The notes under the pieces were generated by a model that saw only the letters and a program-made list of their open reading frames with translations, made no database searches and had not been told where the DNA came from. Position numbers and translations under genes: made by a program. Shown here piece after piece: positions 8,722-17,243 of a stretch of DNA of 64,000 bases. This stretch comes from Pseudoalteromonas sp. NBT06-2 (GTDB lineage Bacteria > Pseudomonadota > Gammaproteobacteria > Enterobacterales > Alteromonadaceae), in contig NZ_NQMR01000003.1 in NCBI RefSeq assembly GCF_002276045.1, positions 50,114 through 114,113 on the forward strand, in the 5' to 3' direction. Numbering within the stretch: the stretch's first letter is position 1; each line of letters begins with the position of its first letter.

Positions 8722-9342
8722 ATGAGTATTGAAGTTTGGATTTCATTCTTATTAACATCAATGATGTTGTGTTTCACTCCTGGCCCTACGGTTTTTATCG
8801 TTATTGGCCAATCTTTAAATCACGGGAAAAAATCGGTAATTCCTTTGATTACGGGTGTGCTTTGTGGTGATATCATTGCAATGAGCATATCTTTTGTCGG
8901 ATTAGGAGCTTTATTGGCAACATCTGCTGTATTATTTAGTGCATTAAAATGGATTGCTGCTGGGTATTTAGTTTATCTTGGATTAAAAGCATGGTTTACT
9001 AAACCTCACACGAAAGAACTTGATACAGCTCAGAAAAAAAGTGGAGAAATATTTAAAGAAGCTTTAATTGTTACAGCCTTAAATCCGAAAGGTATCATTT
9101 TCTTTATAGCTTTCTTTCCATTATTCATGAATACAAATAATGCCGCATTACCGCAAATGCTAATAATGGGCTTATCATTTTTAGCTACCTCCGTACTTAG
9201 TGCTTCTTTTTATTCATTTTTTTCTGGCTATTTGCGTAGCAAAGTTAACTCAATAAAATTCCAGATAATTTTTGATAAAATTAGTGGCTCAATGTTAATC
9301 GGTTCAGGAGCTGTTACTGCAACATTACAAAAATCAAGTTAA
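8722..9342 (+). CDS. LysE-family amino acid exporter
   Basis: 206 residues with about six membrane segments. The N-terminus (WISFLLTSMMLCFTPGPTVF) carries the family's F-x-P-G-P motif, and GLGALLATSAVLFSALKWIA plus YLVYLGLKAW are typical of the LysE/RhtB superfamily. Members export amino acids or related metabolites from the cytoplasm using the proton gradient. AAAGGAG 5 bases before the ATG fixes the start. It stands alone, divergent from the zinc receptor, so the substrate cannot be read from context. Confidence 0.85.
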   Translation: MSIEVWISFLLTSMMLCFTPGPTVFIVIGQSLNHGKKSVIPLITGVLCGDIIAMSISFVGLGALLATSAVLFSALKWIAAGYLVYLGLKAWFTKPHTKELDTAQKKSGEIFKEALIVTALNPKGIIFFIAFFPLFMNTNNAALPQMLIMGLSFLATSVLSASFYSFFSGYLRSKVNSIKFQIIFDKISGSMLIGSGAVTATLQKSS

Positions 9343-9387
9343 TCGATGTATGTCTTTTTTTCTTTTGAACTTTTCTATATAAAAGAA

Positions 9388-9405
9388 TCGGCCGCAAGCG
9401 ACCGA
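9388..9405. repeat. Hairpin at the right end of an IS200-like remnant
   Basis: TCGGCCGC-AA-GCGACCGA forms an imperfect 8-bp stem (one C/A mismatch), 44 bp beyond the transposase fragment. Terminal hairpins of this type are recognised by IS200/IS605 transposases. Confidence 0.5.
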
Positions 9406-9449
9406 GTTTAAAAGAGTCCCAACTGATTTCCGTGAGCTTCTTTTTTATC

Positions 9450-9635
9450 CTATTCAACCAATTGGTTTTGCAAATATTTTCGAATTATATCTTCTGTTGC
9501 ATAGCCAATATTTTGAATTATAATTTTCATCGCTTCACGATAAGGCTCAGAAAAAACTTTACGTCGATACTTAGGTATCCACACAAAGTGATACATTAAT
9601 CTGAAGACATGATGTGAATTTTTTTGAAGTTCCAT
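9450..9635 (-). pseudogene. IS200/IS605 TnpA, internally deleted
   Basis: About 61 residues from the ATG at 9635. The N-terminus MELQKNSHHVFRLMYHFVWI followed by PKYRRKVF is the conserved start of IS200-type TnpA (single-stranded DNA transposase, normally 130-150 residues). It runs to MKIIIQNIGY and then jumps to a typical C-terminal end, EDIIRKYLQNQL. The central part with the HxH motif and catalytic tyrosine is gone, so an in-frame deletion has joined the two ends and the protein cannot be active. The stretch 9636-9719 upstream looks like the left end of the same element. Confidence 0.8.
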
Positions 9636-9743
9636 GTAGTGGATACGCTCTGTAAAACCCCAAGAGATTAAATACCAACATGAGAATGACCCCATACCCA
9701 ATAATATATCTATCGGCACCTTTTCACTCCAAAATCAAGTGAC

Positions 9744-10064
9744 TTATTGAGAACCAAACTGGAACGCTATGGCCATTAAGAATAGAAATAGCGCAGGTAC
9801 AAATAACTTGCTCTTGGTGATCTCTCGTTTTATTCTAGTATTCACTGGGCTAGTGTTTATATTGTCTTTGTCTGGGTAACATAAAGTTTCAATTGTTAAG
9901 TCAAATACAGCGGCTAAAGCTTTGACCGATTCCTGAGAAGCAGTGCCTGACCTCTCAATACTTTAGATTATTCTTAAGCTAACACCGCAAGCCTCATCCA
10001 AATGACTTTGACTCCATACTCTATTCTGTCGTTCTTGCTTTACTCTTTCTGTATTTAGCTGCAT
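9744..10064 (-). pseudogene. Membrane-anchored XRE-type regulator with one nonsense codon
   Basis: From the ATG at 10064 (GGAAGAGG upstream) a 106-codon frame runs to a TAA at 9744-9746. It begins MQLNTERVKQERQNRVWSQS and contains the helix-turn-helix pattern WSQSHLDEACGVSLRII, then SIERSGTASQESVKALAAVF, and ends with a probable C-terminal membrane helix (LFVPALFLFLMAIAFQF). A single TAA at 9963-9965 interrupts it exactly where XRE proteins usually have Gln (RTIQ.IE), so one base change (CAA to TAA) explains the defect. Everything downstream stays in frame, so the inactivation may be recent, or the stop could be suppressed or a sequencing error. A perfect 14-bp palindrome lies 66 bp upstream. 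Confidence 0.75.
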
Positions 10065-10129
10065 ACCCACAACCTCTTCCTTACGTTGCCTTTTGTTTCA
10101 CAGCAGCAAGGAAAAGTATTTATGTATAC

Positions 10130-10143
10130 GTCATATATATGAC
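10130..10143. promoter_or_regulatory. Perfect palindrome upstream of the XRE pseudogene
   Basis: GTCATATATATGAC at 10130-10143 is a perfect 14-bp palindrome, followed by the related GACATTACATATGAGAATGATATGTC region (arms GACAT/ATGTC, to 10166). Position and shape suit an autoregulatory operator of the adjacent XRE-type gene. The remainder of 10167-10300 shows nothing further. Confidence 0.5.
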
Positions 10144-10304
10144 ATTACATATGAGAATGATATGTCGCCAATTGAATATAAAATTAGTTATGAAAATTCT
10201 TTAAGAAAAGTGTCCTGATTTAGTTGCGTAGAACATTAGTAACTAAATGATCTATAGATCAACTTCCCGATACTTTCTTTTCATTCGAGTTATAACACTA
10301 TAAT

Positions 10305-10328
10305 AAGCCCCTTCATTTGAAGGGGCTT
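10305..10328 (-). terminator. Terminator of the lipoprotein-receptor operon
   Basis: A perfect 11-bp stem (AAGCCCCTTCA / TGAAGGGGCTT, 2-nt loop), 50 bp beyond the receptor stop. A second small hairpin (GTTCAC-CTAA-GTGAAC) lies at 10334-10349. The T-run is weak. Confidence 0.65.
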
Positions 10329-10377
10329 AGGCCGTTCACCTAAGTGAACTGACTGCTCGATTTTAAGTCAAATGACT

Positions 10378-13026
10378 TTAAAATTGGTAAGTATATTGAA
10401 CAGAAAATTCAGTCCCTTTTTCTTTACTACGCACCAGTACGTTATCAGCTAATATTTCTTGCTCTTCATTTAACAGATTTTTAAGCTTAAATTTAATGCT
10501 TGAATTAAAATCTGGAAAATAACTGTAGTTCAAGTCAAGTGAATGGAATGGTTGTTCCATCGCATCTTGTTGCCCTTCTATTCCTGGAATAATAATTCGT
10601 TCACCAAATACGTTATAAATTAAAGTTGCAGCATGATTACCATTTGGTGCATCGTAACCTAACTGCATATTGACAACATATTTAGAATGACCAGTTAAAC
10701 GACGTTTTTCATTCGTGATCGCTGCAGAAACACCTGTTTGTTCCACAATCGCTTGTCTATTTAACTCAATCTCAGAATCACTGACAGTTAAATTACCCGT
10801 CATGAAAATATCTTGACCAATACCTTCTAAGAATGAAAAATCTTTCAAAAATTCAAATTCCACACCTGCAACATAACCTGTTTCTGCATTGGCAATTCGA
10901 ATTAATGGTGGGCCATCTTGACCAGGAGATTGCACTGTCTCAATTGGATCTGTCATATCTTTATAGAACACACCAACAGAGAAGTTTTCACCTGTATCAA
11001 AATAGTTTTCATATCTAAAATCGTAATTATTGATAGAGGTTGTACGTAGCCCAGGGGTACCGCCTACAGGATATTCCGTTAGTGGATCGATGTAACTCGC
11101 TTTAGTAATTTCACGTAAATCTGGACGAATAACTGTTTGACCAAAGCTTAAACGGTATTGCGTTTCAGCATCTTGTAAATAAGTTAATGCCAAAGCTGGG
11201 TAAAGATCATCATTTTGAAAGGCTAACTCTTGATAATCATCATTAGTCGCATCACTATCAAGTACAACTTGACCTGTATAAGGGTCTAATGGCACTGATA
11301 CTTGGCGGAAATCTTCCCAACGCACACCACCACTAACTCTAAATGTATTATCAAAGAAAAAGTCGGCTTCTAAATAATATGCGTCAATCTTTTGTGCTGA
11401 TAAATAATCATCACCATCAACTGTAGTGTCATTTAAAATTGTACGGGTTAAAGCTGCGTCTTGGATAACTTCATTTGATAACACATCATTTAACGTATCG
11501 CCTTTAAAATCTACATCTTCAAAGGCGCGTGTATTGATATCAAAACGACGGTTGCTCGCTGAACGCTCTTTAGAAATATAATCAGCGCCTGCTTTTAATT
11601 CGATTTCAGTTGATTCTAGCGACAGCGGCAGTGTGAAATTATATCCATAATTCTCAACTTCATCATCTAACTGCTGGAATGTATAACGTGCAGCCGTAGT
11701 TGAATTTGACAGTGCGGCTTCATTAGATACGTTATAGATCCCATCTAAATTGCTATCAGTCACAATAAAACGCGTATTTATATTGCCAGGTGCATAACGA
11801 TTTGAACGCCCAATTGAATATTTCCAATCAAAACCTGCATAGTTTAATTCATCAAAAGTATGCATACCTTTAATTTGATTTACGATTAACTCTCTTTCTT
11901 CATATGACACATCATAAGAACGAATACGACGATTATCTGATTCATTTACATTTTCTGATATACCTGTTTTATCACGTATCGTATCTTCAGTATCATGTAA
12001 AATCATTGAACTTAAATCAACACGATGATTTTTTCGCCACTCGATGCCAAAATTCAGCATGCCAGACCATTTAACCGTATGCTCTGTTGTTTTAACATCA
12101 TCATAGCCTTGTATCATCGCAGCACTACTTTCACCTAAAACAAACTGCTCACCTTGGTACTCTTTACCAACAAAGTATTCATTATCATAGCTAATTGATG
12201 ATAAAAAACCGTATCTCCAATCACCAGATTCAGTACTATTACCTAATGTAAAATTCACACTATAATCTGGATTAACATTTACTTTTTTAGGGTCATAGTT
12301 CTTATTTAAATCTATTGCTAATTGGCGACTTTCTTCTGTAGTTAAATCATCTAATGATTTACCTGAATCATAGATTGCTTTTATAGAAGCTGGTAATTGA
12401 CGTGTACCATCATCTAAGCCTTGCCAGTCGTCGTCACCACCTTGATATGCTATGCCATCATCAGAGTTATTTGAATTAGTACCTAATGAACCACTCATAT
12501 TAAATACAAAATCATTTGGAATTGTTTTAATACGAATATCAACATTTCCACCACCAAAAGAAGCAGGCATAGACGGCGAAAATGATTTTTGTACTGATAA
12601 ACTTTCAATAATATCTGCTGGAAATAAATCCAAAGGTATAACAGAGCGAGTAGGATCAGGACTTGGTACTGCTGCACTATTTAATTGCGTGCTTGAGTAA
12701 CGCTCTCCTAAACCACGTACATAAATAAATTTACCATCAACTAATGTTAAACCTGTAACACGACGAAGCGCAGCGGCAGCATCACTATCACCACTGCGTG
12801 ATATTTGCTCTGCTCCCATAATATCGGCTACAAAAGCTTGTTGTTTACGCTCTTCTAATACAGCAGTTGCAGTGCCTTTTAATCGACTCGCACTGACAAC
12901 TACTTCTTCTAATACTGTTTCATCTTGTGATTCGATTACTTCATTTGCAAATGCAGTTCCAGCTAATGAAAATAAAACTGCTGTTGATATTGCCGATAAA
13001 CCGAAGTTAACTGATGTGTTTTTCAT
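10378..13026 (-). CDS. TonB-dependent receptor of the Pho-box operon
   Basis: 882 residues. A signal peptide (residues 1-27, ending GTAFA) is followed by a TonB box (LEEVVVSASR), a plug domain (RRVTGLTLVDGKFIYVRGLG, DLFPADIIESLSVQKSFSP) and a long barrel with terminal Phe (FSVQYTYQF). The plug fits receptors that work with large duplicated lipoproteins in marine proteobacteria. It is 83 bp downstream of such a lipoprotein gene and shares its Pho-box promoter. The second Pho-box operon, at 17.2-22.5 kb, supplies a dedicated TonB-ExbBD-TtpC motor. I infer uptake of a phosphorus-containing compound; the ligand is not visible. The opposite strand shows no competing frame. Confidence 0.85.
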   Translation of the reverse strand: MKNTSVNFGLSAISTAVLFSLAGTAFANEVIESQDETVLEEVVVSASRLKGTATAVLEERKQQAFVADIMGAEQISRSGDSDAAAALRRVTGLTLVDGKFIYVRGLGERYSSTQLNSAAVPSPDPTRSVIPLDLFPADIIESLSVQKSFSPSMPASFGGGNVDIRIKTIPNDFVFNMSGSLGTNSNNSDDGIAYQGGDDDWQGLDDGTRQLPASIKAIYDSGKSLDDLTTEESRQLAIDLNKNYDPKKVNVNPDYSVNFTLGNSTESGDWRYGFLSSISYDNEYFVGKEYQGEQFVLGESSAAMIQGYDDVKTTEHTVKWSGMLNFGIEWRKNHRVDLSSMILHDTEDTIRDKTGISENVNESDNRRIRSYDVSYEERELIVNQIKGMHTFDELNYAGFDWKYSIGRSNRYAPGNINTRFIVTDSNLDGIYNVSNEAALSNSTTAARYTFQQLDDEVENYGYNFTLPLSLESTEIELKAGADYISKERSASNRRFDINTRAFEDVDFKGDTLNDVLSNEVIQDAALTRTILNDTTVDGDDYLSAQKIDAYYLEADFFFDNTFRVSGGVRWEDFRQVSVPLDPYTGQVVLDSDATNDDYQELAFQNDDLYPALALTYLQDAETQYRLSFGQTVIRPDLREITKASYIDPLTEYPVGGTPGLRTTSINNYDFRYENYFDTGENFSVGVFYKDMTDPIETVQSPGQDGPPLIRIANAETGYVAGVEFEFLKDFSFLEGIGQDIFMTGNLTVSDSEIELNRQAIVEQTGVSAAITNEKRRLTGHSKYVVNMQLGYDAPNGNHAATLIYNVFGERIIIPGIEGQQDAMEQPFHSLDLNYSYFPDFNSSIKFKLKNLLNEEQEILADNVLVRSKEKGTEFSVQYTYQF

Positions 13027-13068
13027 TTTTTGCCTCGACGAAATAAGCTAAATTAATTCACTTTATTA

Positions 13069-13094
13069 ATGCCAAACTATTACTAGCTTGGCAT
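13069..13094 (-). terminator. Intercistronic hairpin
   Basis: ATGCCAA and TTGGCAT (12-nt loop) lie between the lipoprotein stop and the receptor start. With no T-run, it more likely sets mRNA stability or differential expression than full termination. Confidence 0.4.
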
Positions 13095-13109
13095 ACTGTG
13101 GGATTAGTC

Positions 13110-15887
13110 TTATTCCAGACCGACTGTCCAACCAGCTGTCCAATTATTATCTTGTGATACTGCACCTATATGGTTTGTTGTATCAAAGAAACCGTCGATT
13201 GCTTTCACATCAGTTGCAACTGTTACATCTGTCGTAAAGATACCATTAACGACATTCTCTTGGCTTTGAGCTACTGTATTACCAAGCACATTACGCCACC
13301 AATCGCTTAAGTTAAAATCAATACCTGATGGGTCTTTAAAGCTTTCAGAACATGCAATCACAGAGCTTACAAACTTAATAGTGCCATCTTGTGTATTATT
13401 GATAGTTTCACTTTCTGTGAAAGCTGAATCTTTAGGAATACCTTCAAGTTCTAAACACTCCCCCATACCTTCGGCACCCGTTACAACTATATTATACATT
13501 TGTGCACCAGTACCTTCTCGGAAGTAAATACCTTCACCTTCATCTTCACCTTTGAAGTTATTACCTATAATCGTCACATTCGCAAGTGTTGGATTTGAAC
13601 GTGGTGTTTTACCCGGTGCTTTACCATCGTTATCCGCTTCGATACCACGATTTGCATCTGAGTTGTCTGCCGCTTGTTTAACTAATACATGCTGTAATTT
13701 ACCTTGGAAACCATTATCCCAGTCAATACTGTCATCCTGAATGCTTGTTAATACAAGGTATTTTGCTTGTACTGTACCACCAAAGAATTCCACACCATCA
13801 TCAGCATTTTGGTGTACTTGAACATACTCAACCGTCGTGCCAGCACCAATTCCACCAAACGTAATACCATTTAATTCGTTACCAGGTGCAACTTCATAAC
13901 CTGCATTCATAACACGCACATAACGCAAGATACCTGAATTGTCTGATGAGTCTGTTCCACCAAATACTGCACCGGCTTCTACACCTTCAACTTGTAGCGC
14001 ACATTGCGAGCCATCTGTTGGACATTTATTTGATGGTGCATTACCAAGTAATACCATACCACCCCATTGACCCGCAGAAGTTGATTCACCTAAAACATCT
14101 TGCTTAGAAGTAAAGCTAATAGGCTTATCTTGTGACCCATTTGCAATGATTTTTGAATCGCGGCTTACAACGATGTAATCATCACCGTTACGACCATAAA
14201 CTGTTACACCAGGCTCTATTGTTAAAGTTACTGAATTTTCTTTATCGCCACCAACAAATACTGCACCATCTAGTGCGTAGTAGTTACCCGCTGTTAACGT
14301 TAAGTTTGCAGTAATACGACCACTGATTTCACATGTTGTAGTTGAACCATCAATTGGTGAAATTGACTGTGTACCTGCTGGACAACCTGCAGCTTGTGCT
14401 GGTGCAGTTACTTCACCGCCACCAAAACCAAATGCCCAACCTTCACGCCAGTCATTTTGTCCGTCTAATGCACCAATAAAATCAACTGAATCAAAGAAAG
14501 AATCTACAGTGTTGTTTACATCTTGACCTGCTTCTAATAATGGAGAGCCTGCTAATGGTTCACCGTTTACACCAATCATGGCTTTATCATTAACGCTATT
14601 GCCATTTTGTGCTGTAAACCAAGGCTCTAAGTCAAGTAAAACGTTACCATCTGTATCTTTAGGGTTTTTAAAGTTTTCATCGTTAGTACACGCCATAACA
14701 GTATTTTCTACTTTGATAAGACCGTTATTAGCATTATTAACTGTTTCACTTTCAGTGAAAGTAGAATTTTTAGGGATGCCTTCAATTTCAAAACACTCAC
14801 CCATTTCTGATGGACCTGAAATAACGGAGTTATATAAGTGTAAGCCAGTACCTTCGCGTAAATAGATACCTTCTGCTTCATCTTCACCTTTAAAGTTATT
14901 ACCAACAACAGTTAAGTTAGAAATGATAGGTTGAGATTTAGGATCTTTTGCAGGGTTTTTACCATCGTTATCAGCTTCAATCGCGCGGTTTGCATCTGTA
15001 GCGTTTTTATCTTGCTCGATATAAACGAACTGCATTTTACCTTTATAGCCGTTGTCCCAGTCAACATTATCATCATCGTTACTTGTTAAAACTAAGTGCT
15101 TAACATTAACAGCGCCACCAAAGAACTCAACACCGTCATCTGAGTTATTATGAACTTGTAAGTAATCAACTGCAGTTTGTGAACCTACACCACCGAACGT
15201 AACACCGTTTAATTCGTTACCAGGTGCGATTTCATAACCTGCATTTTTAACAACAACATATTTTAAAGTACCTGAATTATCTTCCCAGTTAGTACCACCG
15301 AATACCGCACCAGATTCAACACCTTCAACTTGAAGTGCACAATCACCCTCTGCAGGACATTTATTTGAAGGTGCATTACCCAGTAATACAACACCACCCC
15401 ACTGACCTGAAGCTGTTGTATCACCCACAACATCTTGTAGAGAAGTCATGATGATAGGGTCATTTTTTGTACCAGTCGCTTCAATTTTTGAACCACGACT
15501 TACAACTAAATAATCTTTACCGCTGTTCCCGAATATAACCGCACCAGGATTAATTGTAAGACTTGCACTATCTGCATTATCGTTTCCAACAAATACGGCT
15601 CCATCTAGTGCCCAAAATGCATCTGTAGTTAATTCTGTATCAGCTGTAATGCGCCCTGATAAAACTTGAACTGTAACATCTTTACCTAAAGCAGCAGATA
15701 CCGTTGCTGAAAGACTTGGGCTATGAACCCCAGCTAATACTTTATCCGAACCACCAATTGGTGGAGTAGTCGGTGTAGGTGCTACAACAGTTTCACCTTC
15801 AACATTTAAGTTAATATCACCACCACAACCAGCTAGCGATAAAGCACAAGTTAGCATACTTACTTTAAATAATTCAGGACCTTTCAT
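13110..15887 (-). CDS. Large internally duplicated beta-helix lipoprotein
   Basis: 925 residues from the ATG at 15887, chosen because GGAG lies 6 bases upstream; GTG at 15899 and ATG at 15893 are alternatives. The signal ends in a lipobox (CALSLAGC). The protein consists of two related halves of about 430 residues, each with GSITA-like opening, DGAVFVG, GQWGG.VLLGNAPSNKCP, CALQVEGVE.GAVFGGT, GNELNGVTFGG, DDGVEFFGG, LVLTS and an EGIYLREGTG-type segment, then a C-terminal W.EGW or W.AGW motif. The short repeating turns suggest parallel beta-helices. Conserved Asp-rich motifs (NDDDNVDWDNG / IQDDSIDWDNG) could bind metal. It precedes a TonB receptor and has Pho boxes, so it is likely a surface or periplasmic phosphorus-binding partner. 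Function is inferred. Confidence 0.75.
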   Translation of the reverse strand: MKGPELFKVSMLTCALSLAGCGGDINLNVEGETVVAPTPTTPPIGGSDKVLAGVHSPSLSATVSAALGKDVTVQVLSGRITADTELTTDAFWALDGAVFVGNDNADSASLTINPGAVIFGNSGKDYLVVSRGSKIEATGTKNDPIIMTSLQDVVGDTTASGQWGGVVLLGNAPSNKCPAEGDCALQVEGVESGAVFGGTNWEDNSGTLKYVVVKNAGYEIAPGNELNGVTFGGVGSQTAVDYLQVHNNSDDGVEFFGGAVNVKHLVLTSNDDDNVDWDNGYKGKMQFVYIEQDKNATDANRAIEADNDGKNPAKDPKSQPIISNLTVVGNNFKGEDEAEGIYLREGTGLHLYNSVISGPSEMGECFEIEGIPKNSTFTESETVNNANNGLIKVENTVMACTNDENFKNPKDTDGNVLLDLEPWFTAQNGNSVNDKAMIGVNGEPLAGSPLLEAGQDVNNTVDSFFDSVDFIGALDGQNDWREGWAFGFGGGEVTAPAQAAGCPAGTQSISPIDGSTTTCEISGRITANLTLTAGNYYALDGAVFVGGDKENSVTLTIEPGVTVYGRNGDDYIVVSRDSKIIANGSQDKPISFTSKQDVLGESTSAGQWGGMVLLGNAPSNKCPTDGSQCALQVEGVEAGAVFGGTDSSDNSGILRYVRVMNAGYEVAPGNELNGITFGGIGAGTTVEYVQVHQNADDGVEFFGGTVQAKYLVLTSIQDDSIDWDNGFQGKLQHVLVKQAADNSDANRGIEADNDGKAPGKTPRSNPTLANVTIIGNNFKGEDEGEGIYFREGTGAQMYNIVVTGAEGMGECLELEGIPKDSAFTESETINNTQDGTIKFVSSVIACSESFKDPSGIDFNLSDWWRNVLGNTVAQSQENVVNGIFTTDVTVATDVKAIDGFFDTTNHIGAVSQDNNWTAGWTVGLE

Positions 15888-15952
15888 TACCATCTCCACT
15901 AAGTGTTAATTTTTTAACTAAATTAATTAATGCAATAAGGTAATTATTTCTT

Positions 15953-15992
15953 GTGACAGTTAGGTGACGATTTATTAAAGAAAAGATGACAG
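15953..15992 (-). promoter_or_regulatory. Pho-box array
   Basis: Read leftwards, CTGTCAT (15986-15992), TCGTCAC (15964-15970) and CTGTCAC (15953-15959) occur at offsets 0, 22 and 33 bp, the 11-bp phasing of PhoB direct repeats (CTGTCAT-like). The best pair is TCGTCAC-4bp-CTGTCAC, 66-83 bp upstream of the lipoprotein start. This predicts induction under phosphate limitation. Confidence 0.75.
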
Positions 15993-16225
15993 TTTTATTT
16001 TAAATTTATGAAATACAAAATCAAATTTTCTTGATGCATTTTGCAGCATACTGATTTTATAAACCTAGTTCTATGCCCATTTCTTTTTTAATCCTTTCTC
16101 GTTTTTCCTCTATTTTTTCAAATTTGAGACATTCTATATTCGCTTCTTTCAAAATAAACCAATATTAAAATAAAGGTATAGCAAGTATAAGAAAGCAAAA
16201 AATAATTGATTATTGATTTAAAAAC

Positions 16226-16254
16226 CATTTGATATATACTTAACCAATCAAATG
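16226..16254. promoter_or_regulatory. Inverted-repeat operator of the RES/Xre module
   Basis: CATTTGAT (16226-16233) and ATCAAATG (16247-16254) form a perfect 8-bp inverted repeat with a 13-bp spacer, ending 18 bp before the antitoxin start. Xre-type antitoxins usually repress their own promoter at such sites. Confidence 0.65.
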
Positions 16255-16272
16255 ATAGTTCGGAGCAATAAT

Positions 16273-16716
16273 ATGAATCAAGCTAATGTTTTTACACCTA
16301 GCCAGAAACCTTTGGGCTTTTGGGGAAAAGTCGGCTTTCCTGCTCGCGGCCCAAAGTTACATCAAGCTTTACATGACGGATTTCCATTTGATGTTTATTC
16401 TAAGCTTGCTAAATTATCAGGTCTAGATAAATCAGACCTAGCCAGTGCCACTGTGATTGCCAGTGCCACACTGCAACGTAGAGCAAAATCAGGCAAGTTT
16501 AACCGAGATGAAAGCGATCGTTTATATCGTTTTGCTGAAGTATTTAAAGCTGCTTTAGATTTATTTGAAGGCAATAATGACAGCGCGTCTCTATGGCTTA
16601 AAAGCCAAGTGAGAGGTCTTGGCAATAAACGTCCTGTTGATATGCTTGCAACATCTGCAGAAACTGAAGCGGTGTTGGATTTAATTGGTCGTTTAGAGCA
16701 TGGTGTTTTTGCGTGA
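16273..16716 (+). CDS. parS: ParS/Xre-type antitoxin with DUF2384 domain
   Basis: 147 residues from the ATG at 16273 (CGGAG 8 bases upstream; the in-frame ATG at 16252 overlaps the operator). The N-terminal half holds a divergent Xre helix-turn-helix (FDVYSKLAKLSGLDKSDLAS, then TLQRRAKSGKFNRDESDRLY). The C-terminal half is the DUF2384 toxin-binding region (FAEVFKAALDLFEGNNDSAS, WLKSQVRGLGNKRPVDML, TEAVLDLIGRLEHG). Family members neutralise RES toxins and bind their own promoter. The toxin gene follows after 40 bp and an inverted repeat operator precedes. The module interrupts the space between two Pho-regulated operons, which suggests insertion. Confidence 0.9.
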   Translation: MNQANVFTPSQKPLGFWGKVGFPARGPKLHQALHDGFPFDVYSKLAKLSGLDKSDLASATVIASATLQRRAKSGKFNRDESDRLYRFAEVFKAALDLFEGNNDSASLWLKSQVRGLGNKRPVDMLATSAETEAVLDLIGRLEHGVFA

Positions 16717-16756
16717 ACATATATATTAAGTTTCTTAAAAGCAACACTAAATCAGT

Positions 16757-17221
16757 ATGATCACAGCTTATCGTATCGTAAAAACTAAATGGGCTGATTC
16801 TGCTTTTGATGGTGAAGGTGCAAGGCTTTATGGCGGACGTTGGAATAGTAAAGGGCAATCTTGTGTATATTTAGCTAGTTCTGAGTCTCTTGCGATTCTA
16901 GAAATACTAGTACATTTAGATAATTCAGATACCTTAGATCATTACACCTTATTTACCGTTGATATTAATCCTGCAGATATCATGGAATTAAACCATGAAT
17001 TTTTACCTGATTGCTGGCAAGCAGATCCTGCACCTTCAGAGACTGCTGAAATTGGTGACGATTGGCTAAAATCCAATTCTAGTCTCGCCCTAAAAATCCC
17101 TTCTACTATCGTCATCAGAGAAGCTAACTATTTAATAAATATTAAACATGTTAACTTTCCAAAAGCTTTATCAACTCACATAAAACTAGATTTTAAGTTT
17201 GATAACCGTTTAGTTAAATAA
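16757..17221 (+). CDS. parT: RES-domain toxin (ParT-like NAD-targeting)
   Basis: 154 residues covering a full RES domain: ARLYGGRWNSKGQSCVYLAS (the R-GGRWN-G core that gives the family its Arg), SLAILEILVHLDNSD (Glu) and a late Ser-containing segment (WLKSNSSLALKIPS). RES toxins either phosphorolyse NAD or ADP-ribosylate PRPP synthetase, and are held inactive by the Xre antitoxin encoded just upstream. Key residues Arg, Glu and Ser are all present, so it should be functional. It converges with the TPR gene, with only 22 bp between stops. Confidence 0.9.
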   Translation: MITAYRIVKTKWADSAFDGEGARLYGGRWNSKGQSCVYLASSESLAILEILVHLDNSDTLDHYTLFTVDINPADIMELNHEFLPDCWQADPAPSETAEIGDDWLKSNSSLALKIPSTIVIREANYLINIKHVNFPKALSTHIKLDFKFDNRLVK

Positions 17222-17243
17222 AAGTCAGGCGACTTATCCTGAT

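Noticed and set aside
14578..14865. Rightward 95-codon frame within the duplicated lipoprotein
   Set aside because: Shadow of the lipoprotein's repeats on the other strand.
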